Made by a program: the position numbers and the translations under genes. Positions 50,705-58,696 of a DNA stretch of 64,000 bases are shown piece after piece. The stretch is from Pseudonocardia endophytica (GTDB lineage Bacteria; Actinomycetota; Actinomycetes; Mycobacteriales; Pseudonocardiaceae), in NCBI RefSeq assembly GCF_004339565.1, contig NZ_SMFZ01000001.1:1054001-1118000 (forward strand). The letters are read 5' to 3'. How positions within the stretch are numbered: position 1 is the stretch's first letter; each line of letters starts with the position of its first letter. The notes beneath the pieces are model-generated. The model ran no database searches. It had not been told where the DNA came from and saw nothing but the letters and a program-made list of their open reading frames with translations.

Positions 50705-53700
50705 ATGACGACGGACGCGCGCTCCCCCGCGACCGAGTCCCCGGCAGAGACGCCGGAGACGCCGGACGGGTCCGACGCGCCCGCCGCCGCTGCGGAGGGC
50801 ACGGTCCGCGACCGGACGTGGGTGCTGCCGGGCGCCACGCTCGTCGTCGGCCTGCTCGGGCTCGTCGCGGCGCTGCTGATGCCGTTCGCCCCGGTCGTCG
50901 ACCACGACACGACCGTCACGTGGCCCCGGGCGGGCAAGGACGTCACGTCGACGACGGCGTTCTTCGTCCCGTACGCACCGGAGTCCGTCCGCCTCGACGT
51001 GCCGTGCCCGGTCGTGCGCGCCGCGCTCGGCCGCGACGGGCCCACGACGATCGTGTCCTCGGACAGGCCGGGGGCGGACACGACCGGGTTCACCGTCACC
51101 ACCGTCGATCAGAACCTGCTCGTGCTCGTCGGCGGGAGGCAGCTCTACCGCGAACCCGTCGCCGACGGCGACGCGTGCGGGATCGGCCTGCGCACCGACG
51201 GCGCGGGCAGCACGGTCACCCCGGCGGGCCAGGCACCGCGCACCTACCCCGGCGACCGCGTCCGAACCGTCCGCGTGTTCGCCACCGACCTCGCCCCGCC
51301 GGACGCGGCCGGCCTGCGCGTCGTGGCCCGCACGGCGGACTGGTTCACCGCCGACTCCACCGGCACGAAGGACGCCCTCGTCGTCGTCCAGCTCCTGCTG
51401 GCAGCCGCGTCCCTGGCGCTGCTCGCGCTCGCCGACCGGCAGCGACGCCGTCGTCGCAGCCTCGCCGGCACGCGACGGATCTGGCGCGCCACGGCGCTCG
51501 AGTCGTGGGCCACGGTGCGCGGGCTCGGGCGGAAGGCCGTGGACCTGGCCGTTCTCGGCGTGCTGGGCGTGTGGACGGTGATCGGCCCGCTGAGCCCGGA
51601 CGACGGGTTCACCGAGGGCATCGTCCGCAACGCGGCGGGCACCGACCAGTTCGGCAACTTCTACCGCTGGGGCAACGCCTCCGAGGCGCCGTTCACGCTG
51701 GTGTTGCGGCTCGTCCAACCGATGGTCGACGACGGCGCGTCACCGCTCGCGCTGCGCACGCTGTCCACGATCGCCGGGGTCGCGGTGTGGCTGCTCGTGT
51801 CCCGGGTGGCCCTTCCGGTGCTGCTCGGCCGCCTGTCCCGCCGGGTGTGGGTGCGGCTGCTGCTCGCCGTCTGCCTGCTCGTCTGGTGGATGCCGCTGAA
51901 CCTGGGCGTGCGCCCGGAGCCGTTCGCCGCGCTCGCCGTGACCGCGACCGTCGCGTTCGGGCTGCGCGCGGCCGCCCGCCCGCGGCACGGCGGCGTCTGG
52001 CTCGGGCTCGCCGCGCTCGCGTTCGGCACGTCGGTGGCGGTCACGCCGTCGTCGGTGATGGTGCTCGGCCCGGTCCTGGTGCTGCTCCCGGCCCTGCTGC
52101 GACGGGTGCGTGGCACCGCGACCGGCCTGCGCGGGCTGTTCGCACAGGCGGGTGCGACGGCCGCGGCGGCGGCGATCGGCGGCGTCGGGCTGGTACTGAT
52201 CTTCACCGGCCAGAGCTGGTACACGGTGTCCCGGGCGACCGAGATGCACACCTACTTCGGGCCGAACGTCGCCTGGTTCGACGAGATCCGCCGCTGGACG
52301 CTGCTGTTCGGGTTCGACGGCGAGCAGGGCGGCCTCGGCCGCCGGATCCCGGTCCTGCTCACGATCGCGCTGCTGGTCGCCGTGCTCCCGCTGCTCGCCC
52401 GCGGGGTGCACCGGACGGCCGGCCTGCGGTGGGTGCCGGTCGTGACGGTGGGCGCGGCGCTCGGGCTGGTCGCGCTCGGCCTGACGCCGTCGAAGTGGAC
52501 GCACTACTTCGGCACGCTCGCCGGCGTCGGCGCGCTGGGTCTCACGTGCGGCGTCGTCCTGCTGGTGCTGGCCGCCCGGCGGCGCGCCGACGAGACGGCG
52601 GTGCGGGCGGCGGCGGGCGCCGGGACGCTCGCGCTGGTGATCGCCGCGGCGGTCGCGTTCTCCGGCAGGAACGACTGGTTCCTGTACTCGCACTGGGGCG
52701 TCCCGCACGACGACGGCCCGTTCCGCCCGTGGAACTCCCCCGTGCCGTGGGTGGCGGTCGTCGTCGCCGTGCTCCTGCTCGGCGCCGTCGTCGCGGCCGT
52801 GCGGACCGGCGACAACCGCGCGGGCGCGCGGGACGGCCTGCGCCGCGGGATGGTCCGGGCTCCGGCCGTGCTGACCGCCTCCGTCGCGCTCGTCGGCGTC
52901 GCGGCCATGCTGTGGTCGTTCGCCGTCGCGCCGGGCCGTCAGGAGGGCAGCTACTCGGTCGGCGCGCAGATGATCGCCCAGTTCGACGGGACGCCGACCT
53001 GCGGGATCCTCGACGACGTCGACGTCGTCACGAACACCCCCGGCGGCGTGCTCGCGGCCGGGCCGGGCACCGCCCGGACGACCGGGTTCACGCAGAACGG
53101 CGGCTACCGCGGCACGCCCCCGGCGCCACCCGGGACCGGGAGCTCGCAGTTCCTGTGGGGCTCCGCCGACCGTGGTGCGTCCTCCACCGGGTCGCTGACC
53201 AGCCAGTGGTTCGTGCTCCCGGCGCTGGCCGACGACCAGGAGCTGGCGCTCGACGTGAACGGCCGGACCGGGCAGGGCAACTCGTTGAGCCTGGAGTTCG
53301 CCCCGCCGGGCGACGGGTCCGCGCCGCCGCTCGGGACCCGCGTGATCGACGACGCGGCCACCGACCCGGCGTCGCGCGCCGACTACCCGGCCGACCACGT
53401 CGAGCAGCAGACCCCGCTGTTCCGCTCGGACTGGCGCGACGTGCACCTGTCCCGCGACCAGATCCCGGCGGGCGCCGGGCTGGTCCGCATCCGGGCCACC
53501 GACGCGACCACCGACCCGGGCGGCTTCCTCGCGGTCACCGGCCCGCGTCTGCGTGACGTGAGGCCGGCCCGCGACGAGATCACCGCAGGCGACACGACGT
53601 ACGTGGACTGGTCGCTGCTGTGGGCGGCGCCGTGCGTCCGGAAGTCCCCGCGCGTCGCGGACGGGCTGGCAGGAGCACCGACCGTGCTGCTGCGCGGGCC

Positions 53701-53971
53701 TGCCGACCTCGACTTCGCCGGGGACGCGTCGTTCGCCGCGTCGGTCGGCGGGGCGTTCGCGCCGATGACCGTGTACGACACCGAGAGCAGACTGCCGACG
53801 CGTCTGCGGGGCACCGACACCCGCCCGCGGTACGACGACTGGGGCTCGATCACGAGGGTCACCTACCCCTACCCGACCGACGCCTACGACAGGGCGACCA
53901 CGCCCGTCGAACGCTGGGGGTGGGAGGGCGACCGCACCCCGCTCGGGTACCCGGAGATCCCCGCCCCCTGA
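50705..53971 (+). CDS. arabinosyltransferase (EmbA/B/C family)
   Basis: A 1,088-residue GT-C enzyme that transfers arabinofuranose from decaprenyl-phosphate to arabinogalactan or lipoarabinomannan on the outer face of the membrane; the family length is about 1,070-1,100. Seen: one N-terminal helix (about 40-60), an extracellular domain with PDAAGLRVVARTADW, then 12 or more helices. The catalytic acidic pair lies in LSPDDGFTEGIVRN (Asp299-Asp300), followed by FYRWGNASEAPFTLVLR. C-terminal residues from about 745 form a soluble carbohydrate-binding domain. It supports an arabinogalactan-containing wall. Only one emb gene is in this window. The ATG lies 34 bases after the oxidoreductase stop. 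Confidence 0.95.
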   Translation: MTTDARSPATESPAETPETPDGSDAPAAAAEGTVRDRTWVLPGATLVVGLLGLVAALLMPFAPVVDHDTTVTWPRAGKDVTSTTAFFVPYAPESVRLDVPCPVVRAALGRDGPTTIVSSDRPGADTTGFTVTTVDQNLLVLVGGRQLYREPVADGDACGIGLRTDGAGSTVTPAGQAPRTYPGDRVRTVRVFATDLAPPDAAGLRVVARTADWFTADSTGTKDALVVVQLLLAAASLALLALADRQRRRRRSLAGTRRIWRATALESWATVRGLGRKAVDLAVLGVLGVWTVIGPLSPDDGFTEGIVRNAAGTDQFGNFYRWGNASEAPFTLVLRLVQPMVDDGASPLALRTLSTIAGVAVWLLVSRVALPVLLGRLSRRVWVRLLLAVCLLVWWMPLNLGVRPEPFAALAVTATVAFGLRAAARPRHGGVWLGLAALAFGTSVAVTPSSVMVLGPVLVLLPALLRRVRGTATGLRGLFAQAGATAAAAAIGGVGLVLIFTGQSWYTVSRATEMHTYFGPNVAWFDEIRRWTLLFGFDGEQGGLGRRIPVLLTIALLVAVLPLLARGVHRTAGLRWVPVVTVGAALGLVALGLTPSKWTHYFGTLAGVGALGLTCGVVLLVLAARRRADETAVRAAAGAGTLALVIAAAVAFSGRNDWFLYSHWGVPHDDGPFRPWNSPVPWVAVVVAVLLLGAVVAAVRTGDNRAGARDGLRRGMVRAPAVLTASVALVGVAAMLWSFAVAPGRQEGSYSVGAQMIAQFDGTPTCGILDDVDVVTNTPGGVLAAGPGTARTTGFTQNGGYRGTPPAPPGTGSSQFLWGSADRGASSTGSLTSQWFVLPALADDQELALDVNGRTGQGNSLSLEFAPPGDGSAPPLGTRVIDDAATDPASRADYPADHVEQQTPLFRSDWRDVHLSRDQIPAGAGLVRIRATDATTDPGGFLAVTGPRLRDVRPARDEITAGDTTYVDWSLLWAAPCVRKSPRVADGLAGAPTVLLRGPADLDFAGDASFAASVGGAFAPMTVYDTESRLPTRLRGTDTRPRYDDWGSITRVTYPYPTDAYDRATTPVERWGWEGDRTPLGYPEIPAP

Positions 53972-54078
53972 CCCCGCCCGTTCGTAGGGGTCCGGCCGTC
54001 GCGTCGGCTGATAGACAGGCAGCGATAGCCGCATCGGTGCGCGTCGCCGGTGCCCGCAAGAGCAAAGGAGCCCCTGCC

Positions 54079-54477
54079 GTGGCCTTCCCCGGTCTCCAGC
54101 ACGTCGCGATCACCGTGTCCGACCTGAAGCGCAGCACCGACTGGTACGCGACGCTGTTCGGCGCCGACCCGGTCCTGGACGAGGACGAGGAGGGCGGCGA
54201 GTTCCACCACACCGTCTTCGCGCTCGACGGCGGCCTGCTGTTCGGCCTGCACACGCACCGGGGCAAGGAGACCGGCGAGCGCTTCGACGAGCACCGCACC
54301 GGCCTGGACCACGTCGGTTTCGCCGTCGGGTCGCACGCCGAGCTGGAGCAGTGGGCCGCCAAGCTCGACGAGCTGGGGATCTCGCACGGCGGTGTGAAGC
54401 GCGCCCACTACGGCAGCGGCGTGTCGTTCCGCGACCCCGACAACATCGCGCTGGAGTTCTTCACCGCCCCGGAGTGA
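54079..54477 (+). CDS. VOC superfamily (glyoxalase/bleomycin-resistance-like) protein
   Basis: A 132-residue VOC-fold metal enzyme or ligand binder. Seen: QHVAITVSDLKRSTDWYATL with the first metal-ligand His, FHHTVFALDGGLLFGLHTH, LDHVGFAVGSHAELEQWAA with the second His, and VSFRDPDNIALEFFTA with the metal-ligand Glu. GTG 54079 is preceded by AAAGGAG at eight bases. It is monocistronic and convergent with the SDR gene (50 bp). Function could be lactoylglutathione-lyase-like, dioxygenase-like or drug-binding; not decidable here. Confidence 0.88.
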   Translation: MAFPGLQHVAITVSDLKRSTDWYATLFGADPVLDEDEEGGEFHHTVFALDGGLLFGLHTHRGKETGERFDEHRTGLDHVGFAVGSHAELEQWAAKLDELGISHGGVKRAHYGSGVSFRDPDNIALEFFTAPE

Positions 54478-54527
54478 GCCGGCGCCGCGGCGGGAGCGGG
54501 CGCACCCGTTCCCGCCGCGGACGTCCC

Positions 54528-55496
54528 TCAGCTCAGCGCGTCCACGCCGGTGAGCTCCGCGGACAGCGTCCACAGCCGGGCCGCCTCCGACGGGTCGACC
54601 GCGTACGGCCGCACCCCGGACGCCCCCGCCTGCTCGGCGGGCAGCGCCACCTCGCAGTCCTCGAGGTAGAGCCCGCCGCGGCCGTCGAGCTGCGGTGACG
54701 TCGCCGCCCACACGGCCGTCGCGGCTCCCTGCTCGGGAGTCTTGAACGACGGGTTGATCGGCGTGCCGTTCTCGTCGATCCACCCGGCCTCGACCATCTC
54801 GGCACGCGCCAGGTGCCGCTGCAGCGGGGTCATGATCCCGCCGGGGTGCAGGCCGAACGCCCGCACGCCACGGTCGCGGCCCAGCGCGTCCAGGTGCACG
54901 GCGAACAGCACGTTCGCCGTCTTCGCCTGGCCGTAGGCCTCCCACTTGTCGTAGCCGCGGGTGAAGTGGACGTCGTCCCAGCGGATCGACGAGCGGTGGT
55001 GGCCGCGGGAGGACACCGACACCACCCGGGCGCCGTCGGCCAGCGCCGGCCAGAGCCGGTTCGCCAGCGCGTAGTGCCCGAGGTGGTTCGTGGCGAACTG
55101 GGCCTCCCAGCCGGGCCCGACCCTGGTCTCCGGGCAGGCCATGATCCCGGCGTTGCCGATCAGCATGTCGATCCGGCGCCCGCCGGCCAGGAACCGGTCG
55201 GCGAACGCGTGGACGCTGTCCAGGTCACCGAGGTCGAGCGCGTCCACCTCGACGCCCCGGACGCCGGCGAGCTCCGAGGCCGCCGCGTCCGGGCGCCGGG
55301 CGGGCACGACGACCTGCGCGCCCGCCGCCGTCATCGCCCTGCTGATCTCGAGCCCGAGGCCCGAGTAGCCGCCGGTGACGACGGCCAGCTTCCCGGTCAG
55401 GTCGATCCCGGCCAGCACGTCGGCCGCGGTGCTGGAGGCGCCGAACCCGGAGCCGATCGGTGCCTGGGTCCCGGCGATGTCGCGCGCCGTCGTCAT
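54528..55496 (-). CDS. SDR family oxidoreductase (retinol-dehydrogenase-like)
   Basis: A 322-residue SDR of the RDH/WWOX-like group. Seen: KLAVVTGGYSGLGLEISRAM, MLIGNAGIMACPETRVGPGW, VVSVSSRGHHRSSIRWDDVH, YGQAKTANVLFA (YxxxK) and GLHPGGIMTPLQRHL. The start ATG overlaps the stop of the upstream LLM oxidoreductase gene (ATGA, 55493-55496), so the two are coupled. A flavin/F420 oxidoreductase with an SDR suggests successive redox steps on one hydrophobic compound (inference). Confidence 0.9.
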   Translation of the reverse strand: MTTARDIAGTQAPIGSGFGASSTAADVLAGIDLTGKLAVVTGGYSGLGLEISRAMTAAGAQVVVPARRPDAAASELAGVRGVEVDALDLGDLDSVHAFADRFLAGGRRIDMLIGNAGIMACPETRVGPGWEAQFATNHLGHYALANRLWPALADGARVVSVSSRGHHRSSIRWDDVHFTRGYDKWEAYGQAKTANVLFAVHLDALGRDRGVRAFGLHPGGIMTPLQRHLARAEMVEAGWIDENGTPINPSFKTPEQGAATAVWAATSPQLDGRGGLYLEDCEVALPAEQAGASGVRPYAVDPSEAARLWTLSAELTGVDALS

Positions 55497-56476
55497 GCGG
55501 ACACCAGCTTGCTCAGCGTCCGGCCGGCCAGCTCGACCGCGCCCTCCTGGTGGCCGCTGACCGGCAGGTTGATCACCAGACCGTCCACGCCCGCGTCGAG
55601 CACGCGGGTCTTCAGATCCGCGGCGACGTCGTCCGGGTCGCCGGCGAACACCCGGCCGGTGGCCGCCGCCCGCTCCTCGTCGGAGAGCGTGTCCGGGTCG
55701 ACGCCGATCCCGCGCAGGTACGTCGTGACCTGGTCGCGGGCCTTGTCGCCGTCCTCGTCGATCATCACGAACGCCAGGAAGCTGGTCTCCAGGCTCGACC
55801 GGTCGCGGCCGGCCTCCTGGCAGCGCTGCGCCAGCGCGTCCAGCTTGCGGGGCAGCTCAGAGGGCTGGCAGATGATGTTGAGGTGGTCGGCGTCGCGGGC
55901 GGCGAGCGCGAACGTCTTCTTCTCGCCACCGCCGCCGAGCATGATCGGGAGGTCGTTCCGGATCCGCGGCTCGTTCATCGCCGTCTCGGTCCGGTACCAC
56001 GTGCCGGAGAACGTCGGGCGGTCCCCGCGCAGCATCGGCTTGATGATCTGCAGGGCCTCGTCGAGCCGCTCGAAGCGGTCGGTGAACGTGCCGAACTCGA
56101 ACCCGAGCTGGCGGTGCTCCAGCTCGAACCATCCGGCGCCGATCCCGAGCACGGCCCGCCCGCCGCTGACCACGTCCAACGTCGACACGGCCTTGGCCAG
56201 CAGCGTCGGGTTCCGGTAGGTGTTGCCGGTGACCAGCGTGGACAGCTGGATCGACGACGTGGCGGTGGCCAGTCCGCCGAGCGCCGTGTACGCCTCGAGC
56301 ATCGGCTCGTCGGGTGAGCCGAGGCCGGGCAGCTGGTAGAAGTGGTCCATCACGAATGCGGTGTCGAACCCGGCGGCCTCGGCGTCGCGGGTCTGGCGGA
56401 TGACCGTCGGAAACAGGTCGGAGACCGGAGCGCCGTAGCTGAAGTTCGGCATCTGGTAGCCGAGTCGAATACCCAT
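55493..56476 (-). CDS. LLM class (F420-dependent type) oxidoreductase
   Basis: A 327-residue luciferase-like TIM-barrel protein. Seen: RLGYQMPNFSYGAPVSDLFP, FDTAFVMDHFYQLPG with the His near the cofactor, QLSTLVTGNTYRNPTLLAK, and AVLGIGAGWFELEHRQLGFE, all typical of the F420-linked subgroup. LPIMLGGGGEKKTFALAARD binds the phosphate. It starts at ATG 56474-56476, divergent from the PPOX gene (56 bp apart). It is coupled to the SDR gene downstream. F420 rather than FMN is inferred. Confidence 0.9.
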   Translation of the reverse strand: MGIRLGYQMPNFSYGAPVSDLFPTVIRQTRDAEAAGFDTAFVMDHFYQLPGLGSPDEPMLEAYTALGGLATATSSIQLSTLVTGNTYRNPTLLAKAVSTLDVVSGGRAVLGIGAGWFELEHRQLGFEFGTFTDRFERLDEALQIIKPMLRGDRPTFSGTWYRTETAMNEPRIRNDLPIMLGGGGEKKTFALAARDADHLNIICQPSELPRKLDALAQRCQEAGRDRSSLETSFLAFVMIDEDGDKARDQVTTYLRGIGVDPDTLSDEERAAATGRVFAGDPDDVAADLKTRVLDAGVDGLVINLPVSGHQEGAVELAGRTLSKLVSA

Positions 56477-56532
56477 GACGCAAACGCTAGGACTTCGAGC
56501 GCGCTCGAACGCAAGTGCGGAGGTGGTGTGAC

Positions 56533-56889
56533 ATGGACCGGCTCGCCGACGCGTGGCGTGACCACCGTGCGCCGCATCTCGTGACCGTGCTCGACGGGCG
56601 GGCGCACGTCGTGCCGGTCGGTGTCGACGTGGCAGGCGGTGCGTTCCGCATCGACGCTCCGGGACGCCGGGCCCGCGCGGGTCTCGCACGGAACCCGCAG
56701 GTCACGCTCGTCTGGTCACCGTACGACGACGGCGGCTACAGCCTGATCGTCGACGGCACCGCCGAGCTCGACGGGGACGTGCTGCTCGTGTCCCCGACGC
56801 GCGCGGTGCTGCACCGCCCCGGCGCGCCGTCGGCTCCCGGCGGGAGCTGCGGTGCGGACTGCGTGGAGCTGGACCCGACGCTGCCGTAG
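56533..56889 (+). CDS. pyridoxamine 5'-phosphate oxidase family (split beta-barrel) protein
   Basis: A 118-residue protein of the FMN/F420-binding split-barrel group. Seen: HLVTVLDGRAHVVPVGVDV, RARAGLARNPQVTLVWSPY, YSLIVDGTAELDGDVLLVSP and a C-terminal GSCGADCVELDPTL. It is shorter than PNPOx itself and resembles the small F420-dependent members. GGAGG lies 9 bases before ATG 56533. It is divergent from the LLM-SDR operon, and both may respond to the same compound. Confidence 0.8.
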   Translation: MDRLADAWRDHRAPHLVTVLDGRAHVVPVGVDVAGGAFRIDAPGRRARAGLARNPQVTLVWSPYDDGGYSLIVDGTAELDGDVLLVSPTRAVLHRPGAPSAPGGSCGADCVELDPTLP

Positions 56890-56900
56890 GTCGGTGCGGC

Positions 56901-57905
56901 TCAGAGCGCGCGGAGGAGACCCGTCCGGTCGTGGCAGCGGGCGTACTCGAACAGGCACTCGTCGGGGTGGGCGACGGACACCTCGTGGTAGAGCCGGATC
57001 GTCGTCCCGCGCTGCTCGGCGACCAGCTTCACGAACGAGTCGAAGATCGCCAGGTGGCTGGGGTGGCTCTCCGACCAGCGCTCCAGGTCGGCCATGGTGC
57101 GCCACCACCCGAGTCCGAACGTGCGCTCGACGGGCGCGCCGTCGTCGTCGAGGACGGTGAGGTAGCGGTTGCTCCAGCAGCCGACGTCCGGTCCCTCCTC
57201 GTGCAGGAAGTCCATGCCCTCGCGCAGGCGCGGCTCGATGTCGGTCAGGTAGCGCTCGCGCTCGTCGCCCGCGGTGTCCGACCAGTCCTGGCCGGAGCGG
57301 ATCAGGCAGACGCTGCCGGTCGGCCGGACGCGGACGACGTCGCCGTCGCGCTCGACCTCCAGGTGTCCCGGATCGTCCAGGTCCTCGTCCTGGGACGCCG
57401 GCATCCGGTCGCGCATGCTCCCCCAGTACGCGTGTTCGAGGACCTGGTCGGAGTACCCCTGCGCGAGGTGCGCGACGCCCTCGGGCCTGCTGCGACGGCC
57501 GGTGATCGTCTCGTAGCGCTCGACCCGCGGCCGGATCACCTCGAGCCAGCGTCCGCCCGGCCCGTCGAGCCAGGCACGGCGGTGCGTGGCGAGCCAGTGG
57601 TCGAACGCCTCCGGGTCGTCCCAGTAGGCGACGACGACGGCGTCCCCCGGCGCCCGGCCCGGGTCGTCCGACGGGACGAGGGCGCGGTCGACGTGGCGCG
57701 GGGCTGCATCACCGGCGAGCGCCTCCGGCGGCAGCTCCGCGACCGGGTCCTCAGCCTGGACGCCGAGGTACGCCATCACGACCTGGCGCTGGTCGAGCGG
57801 CGGGCGCGCGACGAACGACGGCGACGGCGGCGTGAACCCGTCGGGCGTCCGGACGGGCCGCGTCCGCTCGACGGTCAGGTGCTCCGGGATCGCGGACTCG
57901 GTCAT
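56901..57905 (-). CDS. oxd: haem-containing aldoxime dehydratase
   Basis: A 334-residue phenylacetaldoxime-dehydratase-type enzyme that removes water from an aldoxime R-CH=NOH to give a nitrile, with ferrous haem directly bound to the substrate nitrogen. Seen: VVMAYLGVQAEDP, FDHWLATHRRAWLDG, GHYW-like AYWGSMRDRMPAS, GCWSNRYLTVLDD, and the late SHPSHLAIFDSFVKL and RLYHEVSVAHPDECLFEY regions carrying candidate haem and catalytic histidines (His281/His284 and His307). Length is close to the family's 350. The ATG or GTG at 57905 was taken. No nitrilase, nitrile hydratase or aldoxime-forming P450 is next to it. Confidence 0.88.
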   Translation of the reverse strand: MTESAIPEHLTVERTRPVRTPDGFTPPSPSFVARPPLDQRQVVMAYLGVQAEDPVAELPPEALAGDAAPRHVDRALVPSDDPGRAPGDAVVVAYWDDPEAFDHWLATHRRAWLDGPGGRWLEVIRPRVERYETITGRRSRPEGVAHLAQGYSDQVLEHAYWGSMRDRMPASQDEDLDDPGHLEVERDGDVVRVRPTGSVCLIRSGQDWSDTAGDERERYLTDIEPRLREGMDFLHEEGPDVGCWSNRYLTVLDDDGAPVERTFGLGWWRTMADLERWSESHPSHLAIFDSFVKLVAEQRGTTIRLYHEVSVAHPDECLFEYARCHDRTGLLRAL

Positions 57906-57935
57906 GCGCCCGATCCTAGGTCGAGGGGACGCCCG

Positions 57936-58583
57936 TCACAGAACGCTGAGCCCGGACCGGAGCGCGCGGTCCGGGTCGTCGCCGAGGCCGACGAGCAGGT
58001 GCACGCCCATCGGGACCAGCACGTGCCGCACCGGCTCCTCGATGTCCCGGAAGTGCCCGGCCAGCTCCAGCGACACGAACCCGTGGATCATGCTCGTGAG
58101 CTGGGCCGCGACGAGCGCGGCGTTCTCCTCCGGCCGCAGCCTGCCCTGCTCGATCGCCCGGAACACGGCACCGACGACGTGGATCACCGCCTCCTGAGCG
58201 GGCCCGGCCGCGACCGCCGTCGCCGCGGGCTCCGGACGGTGCCCGCCCGGCGCGCCGAGGCCGAACATCAGGTCGTAGAGGTGCGGGTTCGCACACGCCA
58301 CCTCGCGGTAGGCCAGCGCCAGCGCGCAGATGTCGGCGACCGGATCGTCGCCCGCCTCGACGGCGGACATGCGTGCCCCGAGCCGCGAGAACCCCTCGTC
58401 GACGACGGCACGCAGCAGCGCGGGCATCGAGCCGAAGTGGTGGTAGAGCGCGGTGGTCGACGCGCCGATCTCCCGGGTGAGCCTGCGGGCCTGCACGGCG
58501 TCCGGCCCCTCGCGCTCCAGCAGGCCGATCGCGGCGGTCACGAGGAGGCGGCGGACATCGCGGGGTACGTCACGTCTCGCCAC
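57936..58583 (-). CDS. TetR family regulator
   Basis: A 215-residue TetR-type regulator. Seen: RRLLVTAAIGLLEREGPDAV, then the helix-turn-helix REIGASTTALYHHFGSMPAL, and a C-terminal WHG-type ligand domain with LMFGLGAPGGHRPEPA. GTG 58583 has GGGAGG four bases upstream. It is divergent from the salicylate synthase gene; a GTAACGCTGTTAC palindrome (58621-58633) lies between them. It may repress one or both, or the aldoxime dehydratase 30 bases downstream, which would be in the same mRNA. Confidence 0.92.
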   Translation of the reverse strand: MARRDVPRDVRRLLVTAAIGLLEREGPDAVQARRLTREIGASTTALYHHFGSMPALLRAVVDEGFSRLGARMSAVEAGDDPVADICALALAYREVACANPHLYDLMFGLGAPGGHRPEPAATAVAAGPAQEAVIHVVGAVFRAIEQGRLRPEENAALVAAQLTSMIHGFVSLELAGHFRDIEEPVRHVLVPMGVHLLVGLGDDPDRALRSGLSVL

Positions 58584-58620
58584 GTTGCCTCCCCTCCCGG
58601 CCACGGTTACCGTCGACTGT

Positions 58621-58633
58621 GTAACGCTGTTAC
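58621..58633. promoter_or_regulatory. TetR-type operator candidate
   Basis: GTAACGCTGTTAC is a perfect palindrome with 5-bp arms around GCT; the context TGTGTAACGCTGTTACCCC fits a TetR operator. It lies 38 bp upstream of the TetR start and 64 bp upstream of the salicylate synthase start. Confidence 0.5.
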
Positions 58634-58696
58634 CCCACCGGCGACAGCAGGACACGGTCCCATCCGTGCCCGCCCACCACGCAGCAGGGAGGCCTG

